From Sarcophilus harrisii (Eukaryota; Chordata; Mammalia; Dasyuromorphia; Dasyuridae): DNA of 64,000 nucleotides. Position numbers and translations under genes: made by a program. The number at the start of each line of letters is the position of its first letter. The first letter of the stretch is position 1. Under the pieces are notes generated by a model, which did no database searches, was not told the DNA's origin, and saw only the letters and a program-made list of their open reading frames with translations. This document shows positions 1 through 12,060 of the stretch, in pieces. Location of the stretch: the NCBI RefSeq assembly GCF_902635505.1, contig NC_045431.1:97343488-97407487 (forward strand), in the 5' to 3' direction.

Positions 1-2015
1 GATCAATGTACAATGTGTTTAACTGTGGCTGACTAAACCAATATCATCTCAGAAGTTTTTACCACAGGTTAGGTGCATATAGTCTATAGCAACATTTGGG
101 TTGGAATACAGATTGGTAAGCTCTTTAAAAATTAAGTTGGATGAACATAGTATGTCTTGTTTATCAAATATACAAGTGCTACAACATATGATAAGCTATA
201 ATAATGAATCCAAATCTAATAATATAAAACTGGATAAGGATAAATGAAACAAATTTAGATTTGAAAAATCAATTTCACAAGTACAAGTCACTTTACGTGA
301 TTAGGCATTAACTCCCTTAAAAAAATTCTGGGTAGTTTGGACTGTAAGCAAAATATGAATCATAAATATAATAAGAAAAGGTCTCTTTAAGGTCTTTTAA
401 TGATGAAAAGGGGAGGAAAGAATATAATTTTGCATAAATGTGAAAACATATTAATTGCTAAAATTTATGACATATTGTGTTACTGTTTTGGATAGATATT
501 TGAATATCTAATATGAGTTGAACAGAACTTTGCTAAAATATATGTGATCCAAATTCTAAAAACTTTTTGGTATGGGATTTTCTACCCATTGGTGGAGATC
601 AATGCTCCTCACTTTGGAAGAAGTAAGAAACTATGCTAACCCCATTTCAAGAAGTGGAAGGGAAAAATGAGGCTCTAGGAAGAAGCTGACATGACAGGAC
701 ATGACACTCCTTGAGCGATATCTAGGTCATTGTCTCTGCTTCTTGTTCCCCATCCACCCACCCAACCTCAGTCTCTCTGTGTCTGTTTCTGTGTGTATGT
801 TTGTGTGGAGTTTTGTGTGTGTGTGTGTGTGTTTATGTATATGTATGAGTGTGTGTGTGTGTCCTTTTCTCTCTCACAAAACTTTCACTAAGTTACCTCA
901 CCATAAATGAGAGCTATTTCATTTATCATTATCTGTTACATATTATCTTACATATATCTTCTCTGATTTCTATTTTGCTACTAACTTGGATAAATTCATT
1001 TCTTTGCAACTTATTTTATGTTTGTTTATTATGGAATTGGTATTTGGCGGGAATAGAGCTAAGTTTTGGATAGAAAGTTTGAAATCCTGCTTTATACATT
1101 AAATAAATAGGAATCAAAAGTTTATATTGAACCAGAAAATCACATCCCCAAGACTAATAATATTTAAGAGAACAAATAGATATAATCCTAGTCTAGTACA
1201 CCCTCATTTTTAAGGGAGCAAAATGACCTCCCAACCTCTTTGGGCCTGGGAATTAAAATGTTTTTTGAAGAATAATGTGGGAAGAAGAGGCTGGAGATGT
1301 CTATTCTATTTCCCTTCAAGCCACACAATGACATCCCCATGATACCTGTAAGGGCATTCCATTTGTGTATGAAGAAAAGGTTCTCAGAAGAGATTTAGAC
1401 AGTTTTAAGAGAGGAAAAAAACTAACTTATAGTATAGAAATGAGAACTAAGAAATTCTTGTCAATAATGTAGGGAGCTTGTTTGTGAACAATTTAATATT
1501 TTTAAAAGAGGCAAAAAAAAAAAAAGGATTTTTGTTTATGTCAACAAGTTTAACAAGCTTATCAAGTCTGCAAATTAAGTGCTTGTCAGGTGATTGGCAC
1601 ATATTAAGTGATAAGAATAAAAATAGAAGCAAAAGAAAGACTATTCCTAATCTGAAGGAGCTTACTTTCTAATGGGAGGGGAAAAAAAACATAAATATTT
1701 ACATAAATATTTGGACAATGAGGTATATTTTAAAAGAACAATTGATTTATACAAGAAATCCAGGGAGTTGTGGCTTTCTGGGTAAAATATGAGTCACTGA
1801 AAGCTACAAGGCTCTTAGTTAAATCATTCAATAGCCAATACAAGAATAATATTAAGAAGGAAAAAAGAGCTGAAGTTTAAAAAAAAAAAAAACTGCAGCC
1901 AATTTCACTGATAAAAATTTCATATCAAAAGTTTATAAGAAATTGATTCAAATTTCTGAAGCTAAAAGGCATTTCCCATCATAGATGAATGGTCAAAGAA
2001 AAGAGGCAGTTTTTT
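1..2015. other. Intergenic, no gene recognised
   Basis: AT-rich DNA without a credible reading frame. It holds an imperfect (TG)n tract at 793-862 and A-runs near 1512-1525 and 1878-1892. The short ORFs around 701-1073 are produced by the TG tract. I recognise no repeat family in most of it. Confidence 0.6.
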
Positions 2016-2489
2016 TTTTCTTAATATTATTTCATTTTCCCCAATTACATGTAAAAACAATTTTTAACATTAATTTTTTTAAAAATTGAGCTCCATTTTA
2101 CTCCCTCCCTCTATTCTCCTTCTGTGTAAGAGGAAGCAACTTGATAAAGATTATAAATTATGCAAAACATATTGCCATATTTGTCACATTGTGAATGAAA
2201 ACATAAACCATAATTTTTAAAATCCACAAAGGAAATAAATGGAAAAAAAAAAAAACAGTATACTTCAATCTATATTCAGACTCCATCAGTTTTTCCTCTG
2301 AAGATGAATAGCAATTTTTATCAAAAGTCATTCAGAATTACCTTGGATCTTTGCATGATTAAGAATAGCTAAGTCGTTCATAATCATTCATCATATAATA
2401 TATGTATGTGTATTACATACTATGTAAAATGTTCTCCTGGTTCTGATCAATTCACACTGTATTACTTCATGTAAGCCTTGCCATGTTTT
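2016..2489 (-). repeat. L1 3'-end fragment (antisense to + strand)
   Basis: Text such as ATTATTTCATTTTCCCCAAT followed by AATTTTTAACATT and a cytosine-rich CTCCCTCCCTC stretch is the reverse complement of the 3' UTR of the L1 family seen repeatedly in this window (compare 11235 and 28870). It is truncated and old, and adjoins the duplicated L1 3' segment at 2492. Confidence 0.5.
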
Positions 2490-2491
2490 TT

Positions 2492-3560
2492 ATGAAATTA
2501 TAATGCTCAGAATTTCTTTTTTAAAATTTTATTGTTTTTATTACAACATTTTGTTGTAATAACTTTTATTACAACTTCAAAACATTTGCACGTGTAATTT
2601 TTCAATTGACCATTGCAAACCTTGTGTTACAGATTTTTTCCTCCCTTCCTCCCATCCCTTTCCCTAGATGGCAAGTAATCCAATATATGTTAAACATGTT
2701 AAAATATGTATGTTAAATCCAATACAGGTATACACATTTATATAATTGTCATGCTGTACAAGAAATATCATATTGAAAAGGGGGGAAATGAGAAAAAAAA
2801 ATGCAAGCAAACAACAAAAAGAGTGAAAATGCTATGCTCTGATCCATGCTCAGTTCATCACAAGATCATTAAAACTGGCCTCAATAATTTCATTGTTGAA
2901 AAGAGCCACTTACATAAGAATTGATCTTTGTATAATCTTCTTGTTGCTGTATACAATGATCTCCTGGTTCTTCTCACTTAACTCAATGGTCACCATGTCT
3001 TATAGAACAATAGCTTTCCCTGATAATCATATATCACTACTTGTTCAGTATCACCAATCACTGATTGGTGTTCCTTAATTTCCAAATCTTTACAGTATCA
3101 ATAGAATCTTATTCCATTTTTTATCTCTTTGGGATACAATCATGTGCATAGTTAATAGCCTTTTGGTGGAATAGTTGACTTGGTTCACAGCTCCACAAAC
3201 ATTGCATTGTTATCTCAGTTTTCTCATATCCTCTCTGGCATTATCAGTGTCCTTTTCTGTTATTTTAGCCAATCTGATAAGTGTGAGGCGATATCTCAAA
3301 GTTTTTTAAATTAGCATCAAATTGTTTTACATTGTTATATTGTTAGTTTTACATTATTATTATTATTAGTCCCCATTACCAAACTTCCCACCACCCATAT
3401 GAATCCAAATCCCATGATGTCATTTACCATGCTCCCCAAAAAAGGAGAGTCTGTACTCCCCAAAACTCATTAAATTTATCTGCTTGCTCTTTGTTCTTTG
3501 ATATTTTTCTCTTTTGGAATTTGGTCTCCTTCAATTAGTGTTAAAAGTATAATTAAAAAT
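2492..3560 (-). repeat. L1 3'-end segment, tandem copy 1
   Basis: 1069-bp segment of L1 3' sequence in minus orientation. Its end contains the recognisable antisense text of the L1 3' part (GCCAATCTGATAAGTGTGAG). It recurs at 3573-4641, separated by a 12-bp A-rich spacer. Every pair of lines I compared is identical, and the two encoded short ORFs (72 and 61 codons) match residue for residue. Those ORFs are not genes. A perfect short hairpin, CACCAATCA-C-TGATTGGTG, lies at 3051-3069 and is repeated in copy 2. Confidence 0.8.
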
Positions 3561-3572
3561 TGAAAAAAAAAA

Positions 3573-4641
3573 ATGAAATTATAATGCTCAGAATTTCTTT
3601 TTTAAAATTTTATTGTTTTTATTACAACATTTTGTTGTAATAACTTTTATTACAACTTCAAAACATTTGCACGTGTAATTTTTCAATTGACCATTGCAAA
3701 CCTTGTGTTACAGATTTTTTCCTCCCTTCCTCCCATCCCTTTCCCTAGATGGCAAGTAATCCAATATATGTTAAACATGTTAAAATATGTATGTTAAATC
3801 CAATACAGGTATACACATTTATATAATTGTCATGCTGTACAAGAAATATCATATTGAAAAGGGGGGAAATGAGAAAAAAAAATGCAAGCAAACAACAAAA
3901 AGAGTGAAAATGCTATGCTCTGATCCATGCTCAGTTCATCACAAGATCATTAAAACTGGCCTCAATAATTTCATTGTTGAAAAGAGCCACTTACATAAGA
4001 ATTGATCTTTGTATAATCTTCTTGTTGCTGTATACAATGATCTCCTGGTTCTTCTCACTTAACTCAATGGTCACCATGTCTTATAGAACAATAGCTTTCC
4101 CTGATAATCATATATCACTACTTGTTCAGTATCACCAATCACTGATTGGTGTTCCTTAATTTCCAAATCTTTACAGTATCAATAGAATCTTATTCCATTT
4201 TTTATCTCTTTGGGATACAATCATGTGCATAGTTAATAGCCTTTTGGTGGAATAGTTGACTTGGTTCACAGCTCCACAAACATTGCATTGTTATCTCAGT
4301 TTTCTCATATCCTCTCTGGCATTATCAGTGTCCTTTTCTGTTATTTTAGCCAATCTGATAAGTGTGAGGCGATATCTCAAAGTTTTTTAAATTAGCATCA
4401 AATTGTTTTACATTGTTATATTGTTAGTTTTACATTATTATTATTATTAGTCCCCATTACCAAACTTCCCACCACCCATATGAATCCAAATCCCATGATG
4501 TCATTTACCATGCTCCCCAAAAAAGGAGAGTCTGTACTCCCCAAAACTCATTAAATTTATCTGCTTGCTCTTTGTTCTTTGATATTTTTCTCTTTTGGAA
4601 TTTGGTCTCCTTCAATTAGTGTTAAAAGTATAATTAAAAAT
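3573..4641 (-). repeat. L1 3'-end segment, tandem copy 2
   Basis: Direct repeat of 2492-3560 at an offset of 1081 bp, with no difference noticed. The A-rich spacer (3561-3572) is present only between the copies. Either a very recent tandem duplication or a false duplication made in assembly. Confidence 0.8.
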
Positions 4642-4839
4642 CTGCCTCTTGATTTGGAGATTATCTAAGCCTACATACTTTTTTGGGACACCTATATCAT
4701 TGGTCCAGAATACAAATATACTGGAGAACCCCAGAACCCCAACAATACCAAACCTGGTGGACATTTCAGAGCTCCACATTTTAGAATGAAAATTGATGTC
4801 AACCAGAATGTATGTAACCAGAATGGTGAGGAGACTAGA

Positions 4840-5080
4840 AGTTATACTATATGGAGATAAATTAAACAATCTGAGAATTATTAAATTGGAGGAAATTCAG
4901 GGTTGAAGAATCATAAAATTTGTTTTTCAAGTATTTGAAGGTTTGCCATAGGAAAGAAAAATCACTTGTTCTGATTGCTTGCATGGGAAAAAAAAAAAAC
5001 CAAGAACAAAGGAGAGAAAAGTTAGAGATGCACATTTTCAATGAGGTCCTGAAAAACATCCTAATAATTAAAGCTATCTA
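4840..5080 (+). repeat. CR1/L3-type LINE 3' fragment
   Basis: The order GATAAATTAAACAATCTGAG, CAAGTATTTGAAGG and a following CTTGTTCTGATTGC recalls the 3' end of CR1/L3 LINEs, where a similar order recurs. Short and decayed; family assigned from memory. Confidence 0.4.
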
Positions 5081-5653
5081 AAACTGAAATTGAATTTTTG
5101 CTGCTAATATGTGTCATGATCTCCTTTTCAGTGTTCTTTCCCCAACTTGGTTCCTTTATCCTCCCTTTTCTGTTCCAAATTCCTTTCCGCTGATATCATT
5201 ATCCAAATGTTCATACTTAACCACTCTCAGTGATCCTGTCCCACACTCTTCTCTTCTTTCATTTACTCCAACATGCTGTATAGAACCCCTGTCCTTTATA
5301 TTCATACTTTTTTTCACTGCTTTCCTCTAACTCTTTCTGTGGAAATTATTTCCTCATTTTTCTTATCTCAACAGTTTGGAGACTGAGGAGGTGGGAAAAG
5401 ATGACTCTCTTTCCCAGTCTGTACTCATTTCTCAATATGAAACCCATAGCATTTGTTTATATCACAGCCTTTAAATTTTTACTTTCTCTTTTCTCCTTGG
5501 TGACATCAGTGCCAGGCTTGTATCTGTCTCCACATTATAGCATTAATATTGATTGATCAGTAATGATTGGTGACTCATTCATCTTTGCAATTCTTCTCTT
5601 CCTACCAATCTTTAGTGGCTTTTAACTTCCTCAAAATCTACCCATCATCATAG

Positions 5654-6145
5654 TGTTATGCCACAGTTCACTTTTATTGTCCTGCCTCAGTTTCCCTAAG
5701 TGTTCTGCCTCAGTTTATAATTGTCCTGCAAAACCACCCTTCCCTCTTAATCAGAATATTTGATAAGGATAAAAGATCTTATGTTTCAGAATATCAGAAT
5801 GCCTCTCCCCCCAAGCTATCAGAATATCAGATACCATCTTATCAAGATGCCTTTTCCCATCTCTGGGGTACCTCCCCTCACCCTGTCAGAACCGGATTGT
5901 CAGAGTCCTGTTCCCACTCTCAGCACCTGACTCCGCCCCTCCCACTCTCTACCCCCTGAGTCTGAGCCACTTGTATATATGTCATTGAGAACTCACATTG
6001 TTTGCTGGATTCTTGGAGTTGCTAGTCTCATTCAGCCCTGGGACCAAACCATGGCTCTATTTGCTCCCAGTAAATCTCTCCCTTTTAAATTAATTATTAA
6101 ATTGTTCTCTAATCTCTATCTTGCCTCAGTTCCTCCAGCATTACA
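5654..6145 (+). mobile_element. Solo LTR of an endogenous retrovirus (492 bp)
   Basis: Begins TGTTATGCC and ends GCATTACA, so the ends are TG...CA with near-inverted tips. It is flanked on both sides by the 4-bp direct repeat ATAG (5650-5653 and 6146-6149), the footprint of integrase insertion. A TATA-like TATATA lies near 5971. No internal retroviral sequence is present, so this is a solo LTR left by recombination. Four-base duplications fit gamma-like (class I) elements; that class call is inference. It is a fossil with no coding capacity. The clear target duplication suggests moderate age. Confidence 0.85.
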
Positions 6146-6289
6146 ATAGTCACACCCTGATTTACTCTTAAGATCCTAAGCTTCAATTACAGTCCCCTTA
6201 CTTCACTTACTTATTCATACATTCAGCAAATATTGAAGGAAATTTACTATATGTCTGTCATTATAAGTAATAGCTAAATAAGGGAATTC

Positions 6290-6400
6290 CAGTTGAATGC
6301 CAAAATGTAAAAGCACTGGACTTGGAATTGGTAAGACCTACATTAAGTGCTGCTTTCAGCTACTTACCATTTATGTGACTTGGACAGTTTAAAATACAAA
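6290..6400 (+). repeat. CORE-SINE/MIR-type fragment
   Basis: The order of 'aagcactggacttggaa', a pyrimidine-poor middle, and 'ttatgtgacttggacag' matches the tRNA-derived head of MIR/CORE-SINEs, decayed. Its flanks, 6150-6290 and 6400-7560, show no gene and no repeat I can name. Confidence 0.45.
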
Positions 6401-7564
6401 AGTACTAATTGAGGTTGACTTCTCTAAGGGGGTTTAGCAAATATAGGGAGGAAAGTTATAAAACAATAGTTGATGGGCTACAGTGACCCTACAGTGGTTC
6501 AAGGAAGGAATAGAGAAAAATTGGATTTGTTTGTAAGTGACAAAGAAGAAAGCTAAGTATTCATGAACATTTATGGGTCAATAACATACTAGTAAAGAAT
6601 GTAAATATAATAGATAGGCCCAAAGTTATTTTCCTATTATAATATCCATTAACAATTATACCTTCTGCCATCAAATCATACTTGCTTTATTGCTCAGGGG
6701 CAATATAATTCTGTAAACATTCTGTTTGCAAATAGGGAGTAGGGAGTCCAGAAGCCAAGTTGGGCTAACCAAAAAGAATGGGAGAAGGGTTGTTGTATGA
6801 TTAGGGAAGAAGAGGAAGAGAAGACAGAATACATACAGAGTTAGAAAAAGGCAAATAAAGCCAGCTAAGCAGAATGGAGGTAAAATTTAGTAGAATTGGT
6901 GGGAATTAATTTTAGTTGAGCAATAAAGAGGAGTAAGAGGAGGCCCAAAGGAAGAAAGTATTTTCACAAGATTTATAAATATAAATATCTTATTGTTAAC
7001 ATTATTATTGATGTTATTAAATATTTTATTATTGTTCTGTTTCCTAAATTGCTTTTATCAACTTAATTCTTCCATCTTATGCTCCACATCCAAATTTCAT
7101 TCCAATAACAGCCCCCCAAATACTAACCCTCAGAAACCACCATCCAAGATCTCATATCGAGATAGTTCTCCATGATACAACCCTAACCTTCATTCCTATT
7201 CTTTAGTTTTTAGTTTCTCTTTCTCTTTCCCTCTATTCCAATGTTAAACCAATGTGAACACAACTTTCCCACTAGTCAATGATGGCTAAATTCCTCTTAA
7301 CTGATATACTTATTAAGAAAACTGGTGCTGAATGGGAGTCAGGAGATAGATACTTCAGTTCAAATTTTGGCTCTAATATTTTAGTGAGCTATGGCACTCA
7401 ACATTTATCACAATTTTTCTTTAGTTTTTATTACTCGGTAGGTTTCATTTCCTTGGAAATCACTGACTTGGTCAATGAGCTATATCTTAGAAAATTATTT
7501 AACTGCCAAATTCAAAGGTCTTTTCTGAACTTTGATCACTCTTTCCTCTTGGATACTCTTTCTT

Positions 7565-8110
7565 AGCAAGTCTTTGTGACACTGTTTTCTCATAGTTCTC
7601 CTTCTGCCTATCTGTCTGCCTTTTCTCAATCTCTTTTTGCTGTATATTTGCCCAGAAGATACTCCTCAACTATCGCTGTCCTCCAAGATTCTGTCCTGAA
7701 AGCACTTCTTCTATTATATCTTTCTTGATCATCTTACCAGCTTCTATAGATTCATATATCATCTTTATACAAAAATGATTCTTCAATCAATTTAGGCAGT
7801 CTTAACTTCTCTCCTTATTTTCAAATTTACATGAATACCTGCACATTAGACATGTTAAACTAGATGCCTATAGACATGTTAAACTCAAGATATCCAAAGC
7901 AGAACTCATTCTGAACATCCATATTATTGTCAGGAGCATTATGATCCTCCTAATAAACAAGGCCAACAGTTTTGGTGTCATTCTTGATTTCTCATACAAA
8001 GTCATTTCACATTTATAATCTATTGCCTATCTTGTCATTTTTCCCTTCACTACATCTCTGGTATATATCTCTTCTCTTCATTTTACATCAACTACCTCAT
8101 GCAGTCAAGT
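7565..8110 (+). repeat. L2-type LINE fragment, part 1
   Basis: Text such as CATGTTAAACTCAAGATATC next to 'caaagcagaactcatt' and a following 'acctcatgcagtc' matches the familiar L2 3' region as it reads in mammals. It appears to continue at 8600 after an interruption. Family assigned from memory. Confidence 0.5.
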
Positions 8111-8122
8111 CAAACACACACA

Positions 8123-8162
<40 letters not shown>
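8111..8162. repeat. (CA)n microsatellite
   Basis: About 26 near-perfect CA units, interrupted once by GA near the start. It sits at the junction between the L2 fragment and the next repeat. Confidence 0.95.
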
Positions 8163-8164
<2 letters not shown>

Positions 8165-8598
8165 GAGTCCCTGCTCTCAAAGTCCTCACAGTCTGAAAAG
8201 TGACAACTTGCAAATAGCTATAGATAAACAACATTCATACAGGATAAATTAGAGATAAGCTTAGAAGAAAGGATTTGCATTAACCGATAGCAGATAAGAG
8301 ATCCAAAGGGCAATGCTTCTTGGATAAAGTGTAGTTTTATCTGGGAGCTGAGAGTGATCAGAAAATACAGGAGGGGAGAGTATTCCAGTCATGGAATGAA
8401 GTGAGTGAAAATCCCAAAAGCAGGAATGAAGAGCTTTGTGCAAGGTTTGCTGAATATGTGGAAGAGATGAAGAAATTAGAAGACTAAAATGTAGGAAAGG
8501 ACCAAATTATGAACTGTCTTAAAAGACAAACAGAGAATTTTATATTTGATCATGGAAATAATAAAAATCCACAACAGTTTATTGAATAATGGTGTATA
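8163..8598 (+). repeat. Interspersed repeat splitting the L2 tract
   Basis: Reads 'gtccctgctctcaaagtcctcacagt' in two halves, then 'attccagtcatgga', 'gagctttgtgcaagg' and 'attttatatttgatcatgg'. The same order recurs at 25075-25510 and 34050-34740, so these are copies of one old mammalian repeat. I do not give it a name. It lies between two L2-like parts. Confidence 0.55.
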
Positions 8599-8599
8599 A

Positions 8600-9190
8600 A
8601 GCAGAACTGTGCTTCATCACTTCATTCCTGAATTTTATAGTAGTTTTCTGATTGGTCTCCCTGCCTCAATTCTCTCTTCATTCCATTCCATTACATCTTC
8701 TTCTCACGTACCAAATCAATATTCTTCAAGCACAAAACTGACCCTGCTATCACCATCTGTATAAAATAAAATTCTGTGGCTCTCTATTACCTCCAGGATC
8801 AAATAAAAAATTCTTCCATTGGCTCAAAATGCCCTTTAAAACACGTTCCTTCCTACCTTTCAAATCTCCTTATATTCTACTTTTCTTCACATGCCCTACA
8901 ATTTAGAAACACTGGCTTTCTTGCTATTTATTGAAAATGACATTCCATCTTCAGACTTTGCCTTTTCTCTAGCTATACCCTGAGGGTGCTGACTCCTAAC
9001 CTTTGTCTCTTTTCTTACTTCAAGAGTCATTTCAAATCCCACTTTCTACAAGGGCACTTTCCTGAAACTACTCTCACTAGTTATTTGCATGTTGGTTATC
9101 CTATACAAACATGAGTTCCTTGAAAGTAGGGATTGTATACTTGGCACCAAAAACTGTGTAATAAATGCTTGCAATTTTTGTTGCTGCTAT
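8600..9190 (+). repeat. L2-type LINE fragment, part 2
   Basis: Continues the L2-like text with 'gattggtctccctgcctc', 'ccatctgtataaaataaaa', 'tggctctctattacctcc', 'ttgccttttctc' and 'tttcaaatcccactttct'. It ends in the L2-like 'aaatgcttg' tail. Confidence 0.55.
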
Positions 9191-9280
9191 TTTCACTACT
9201 GTTGTTTGATTAAATTTATCTTTTACAAGGGAGACCTTCTGGAGAAATTGGGACTGTGAATGTGGGTAGTGATAGAAATG

Positions 9281-9282
<2 letters not shown>

Positions 9283-9329
<47 letters not shown>
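9283..9329 (+). repeat. Uninterrupted A47 run
   Basis: Forty-seven consecutive A, then GAAAAAGAAAAAGG. It may be the tail of a young retroposon, but no recognisable body or target duplication was found on its left. A run this long is also unstable in sequencing. Confidence 0.9.
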
Positions 9330-9331
<2 letters not shown>

Positions 9332-9639
9332 AAAAGAAAAAGGATCATCAATAAAACATTTACAATGCAGAGAAGAAAAAAATCCAGAAACAAACACAAA
9401 CAGGGCAAATTTGTTTCTACACTGATCATTTAAAAATTGTTTTTAACTGACTTGATTAATTCCTTTGATATATACCATTAAAAACAAACTATATATGACA
9501 AGATTATGACAGTATAATCTCTCCTTTTTTGTTCTTCATGTATTAGAACATTCTAATGCATGTTCTTCATGTATTATGTTACAATAAATGTAACATCTAT
9601 ATTTATTAATGATTGTTAAATTCATAATAAACTATTATT

Positions 9640-11160
9640 GAAAAAAGTCAACTAGAAAAGGAGATCTATAATTTTAAGAAAGAAGAAACTTAAGAAAATG
9701 AGTCCTTGAAAACTAAAATTGGGAAAGGGGACGCCATTGAAGTTATAAAAAGATCAAGAAATTATAAAACAAAATATAGAGAATGAAAAAATAGAAGAAA
9801 ACGTAAGACATCTCATAAGAAAAGCAAGTGTTCTGAAGAACAGAACATGAAGAGAAAATATGGGAATAATTAGACAGCCTGAAAGCTATGATCAGAAAAA
9901 GAATATTGATACAATAAACCATGAAATAAATAAAGAAAACTGTCCTGCAAATATTAGAACAAGAGGGAGAAAAGAAATAGAAAAAATCTACCAATCACGA
10001 TATGAAAGAGATTTTTTCAGGAAAATTTACTGGAACAGCATAACCAAATTCTGAAACTCCCTGATCAAGTAGAAAATATTATAAGCAACAGGGAAAAAAT
10101 AATTCAAATATGATAAAGGTATAGAATCATAAAAGACCTAGCAATGACTTCTTTAAAAGATCTCAGTTCTTGGAACACTATGTATTAAAAAACAAAAGAA
10201 CTGGGATTGTAAGCCAAAAATATACCCAGCAAAGTTAAACATAATTCTGAATGGAAAAACATTTTAACATTCAATAAATTGCCAAGATTTTATAATTTTG
10301 CTCCAAAAAAAACCTAAACTTAATGGAAAAATGACATATAAGATCCAAAAGATATAAGAGAAACATGAAAGACTAATTACAAGGGATTCAATAAGGATAG
10401 AATGTTTAAGTTTTGGATATGTAAACCATATCTAAACCATGTCTAAGATTGTCATTAGTAATTGGGTAGTTTAAGAGAAAGATTGGGGTGGGGCTGAGTA
10501 TGATGTGATTATAAATAACAAAAATCATGTAGGAAAAAGATAAAAATATATAATTGTGTTATACAACTGAAGTGTAAGAGTAAGAATTAACACAGAGAAA
10601 TTAGATGGGAGAATAGAAACCCTATTCTCATTGGGGAGGGGTTAAAAAGGGAACTATACATGTTATTATATAGGTGTGGGGGGTATGTTACATATGTTAT
10701 ATATATGTATATGTATAAGTTTGTGTATATATAAAAGTCTTCTAAATTTATAAAGAAATAAGAGGGGAGGTAATAGAATAACTGGAGTTATAGAAGGGTT
10801 TGTAGGCCAAAGGGAATGGGATAAGGTATATAGTTTAACAGAAATAGGATAAAGAGGAAGGGAAAGGAGAGAGATGGATAAGGGAGGCACTCTGGAAGTA
10901 GGGGTAGGTTAAGTAATAGCAAGGCAAGATAGCAGGTAGAAATAAAGCAAAGGAGTCAGCAAAGATAAGAAATAAAGGTACACACAAACATAATAATAAT
11001 AATCAGAATTAAAATCAGGAGTAGTAATCACTGATCTCAAACAATGTTAAAGCTAAAAATATTTAATCAAAAAAGAAAAATAGGGAAACAACACAACATA
11101 TCAGCTATATTAATCAATATTGTTTTAGGCTATTTAAAATAACCAGATAATATAAGGCAG
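9640..11160 (+). mobile_element. L1 fragment, ORF1 and inter-ORF region, sense
   Basis: Decayed L1 ORF1. A readable stretch at 9860-10054 contains KENCPANIRTRGRKEIEKIY followed by YERDFFRKIYWNSITKF, which lines up with the L1 ORF1p pattern QENFPE...ERIHRSPPERDPKKKTPRNIIAKF. Further on, CCCAGCAAAGTTAAACATAA reads PAKLNI as in the ORF1p C-terminal block YPAKLS. From about 10440 the purine-rich text fits the spacer after ORF1. Many stops and shifts; not functional. Confidence 0.65.
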
Positions 11161-11234
11161 TAATATTTCTGTGGTATAAGAAATGATGAGCTGGTGGACT
11201 TAGAAAAATGTATATATGCATATATTATGTGGGC

Positions 11235-11936
11235 ATATATGTGAGGTTTTTTCAATTATATGTAAAGATAGCTTTCAACATTCATTTTTGTAAGATTTTG
11301 AGTTCCCAATTATTCTCCCCTCTTCCCTTTTCTTCCCTCTCCAAGACAGCAAACAACGTGATATAGGTTATGCATATACAATCATATCAAACATATTTCC
11401 ACATTAGTCAAGTTTTGAAAGAAGAATCAGAACAAAAAGAAAATCCCATGAGAAAAAAAAAATCAACAAAAAGTAAAAACAGTATGCTTAAATCTTCATA
11501 CAGATTCCACAGTTCTTCATACTCTTTCTTTGAGTATGGATATGGAAAATGTTATCCATATTTCCTTCATGAATCTGATAATTGTCTTAGATCATTGTCA
11601 TGCTAAGAAGAGCAAGTCTTACATGGTTTATCATCATACAATATTGCTGGTACTCTGCATTCTCTTCTCTTTACTCAGCATCAGTTCATGTAATTTTTTC
11701 CAAGTTTTTCAGAAATCCCCCTGATCATCATTTCTTAAAAACAATAATATTCCATTATATTCATATATCACAACTTGTTCAGCCATTTCCCAGTTGATGC
11801 ATATCACCTCCATTTCCAATTCTTGACCACCATGAAAAGAACTGCTTTAACTATTTTTGTATGTGTAGATCCTTTTACCTTTTTAATAATCTCTTAGGGA
11901 TACAGATTTAGTAATGTTATTGATGGATCAAAATAA
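11235..11936 (-). mobile_element. L1 3' end, antisense
   Basis: Contains TATGTAAAGATAGCTTTCAA, 'caacattcatttttgtaagattttgagttcc' in shorter blocks, 'gcatcagttcatgtaa' and 'gccatttcccagttgatg'. This is the reverse complement of the L1 3' UTR, and the same text occurs at 28870-29450. It ends abruptly where a sense L1 piece begins. Confidence 0.6.
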
Positions 11937-12060
11937 TAGGAAGGCAAGGTAGTGAGTAGAAGTAAAACAGAAGAGTCAAGAGGAGTAAAAAGTAAGAAAG
12001 AAAAAAACACAAACATAAAATAAAGATCAGGAGTAGAATTTGAAAAAAGTAGGGGTACCA
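11937..12060 (+). repeat. Inverted island: L1 spacer piece in sense orientation
   Basis: 'aggaaggcaaggtagtgagtag' in shorter blocks, then 'gaagagtcaagagg', 'acacaaacataaaataaa' and 'atcaggagtaga' repeat the text of 10917-11015 in the same orientation. Here they lie inside minus-oriented L1 sequence. An old rearrangement rather than an insertion with clear ends. Confidence 0.55.

Noticed and set aside
2706-4159. Duplicated ORFs of 72 and 61 codons
   Set aside because: They lie in L1 3' UTR sequence, and their repetition simply reflects the tandem duplication. No protein similarity.
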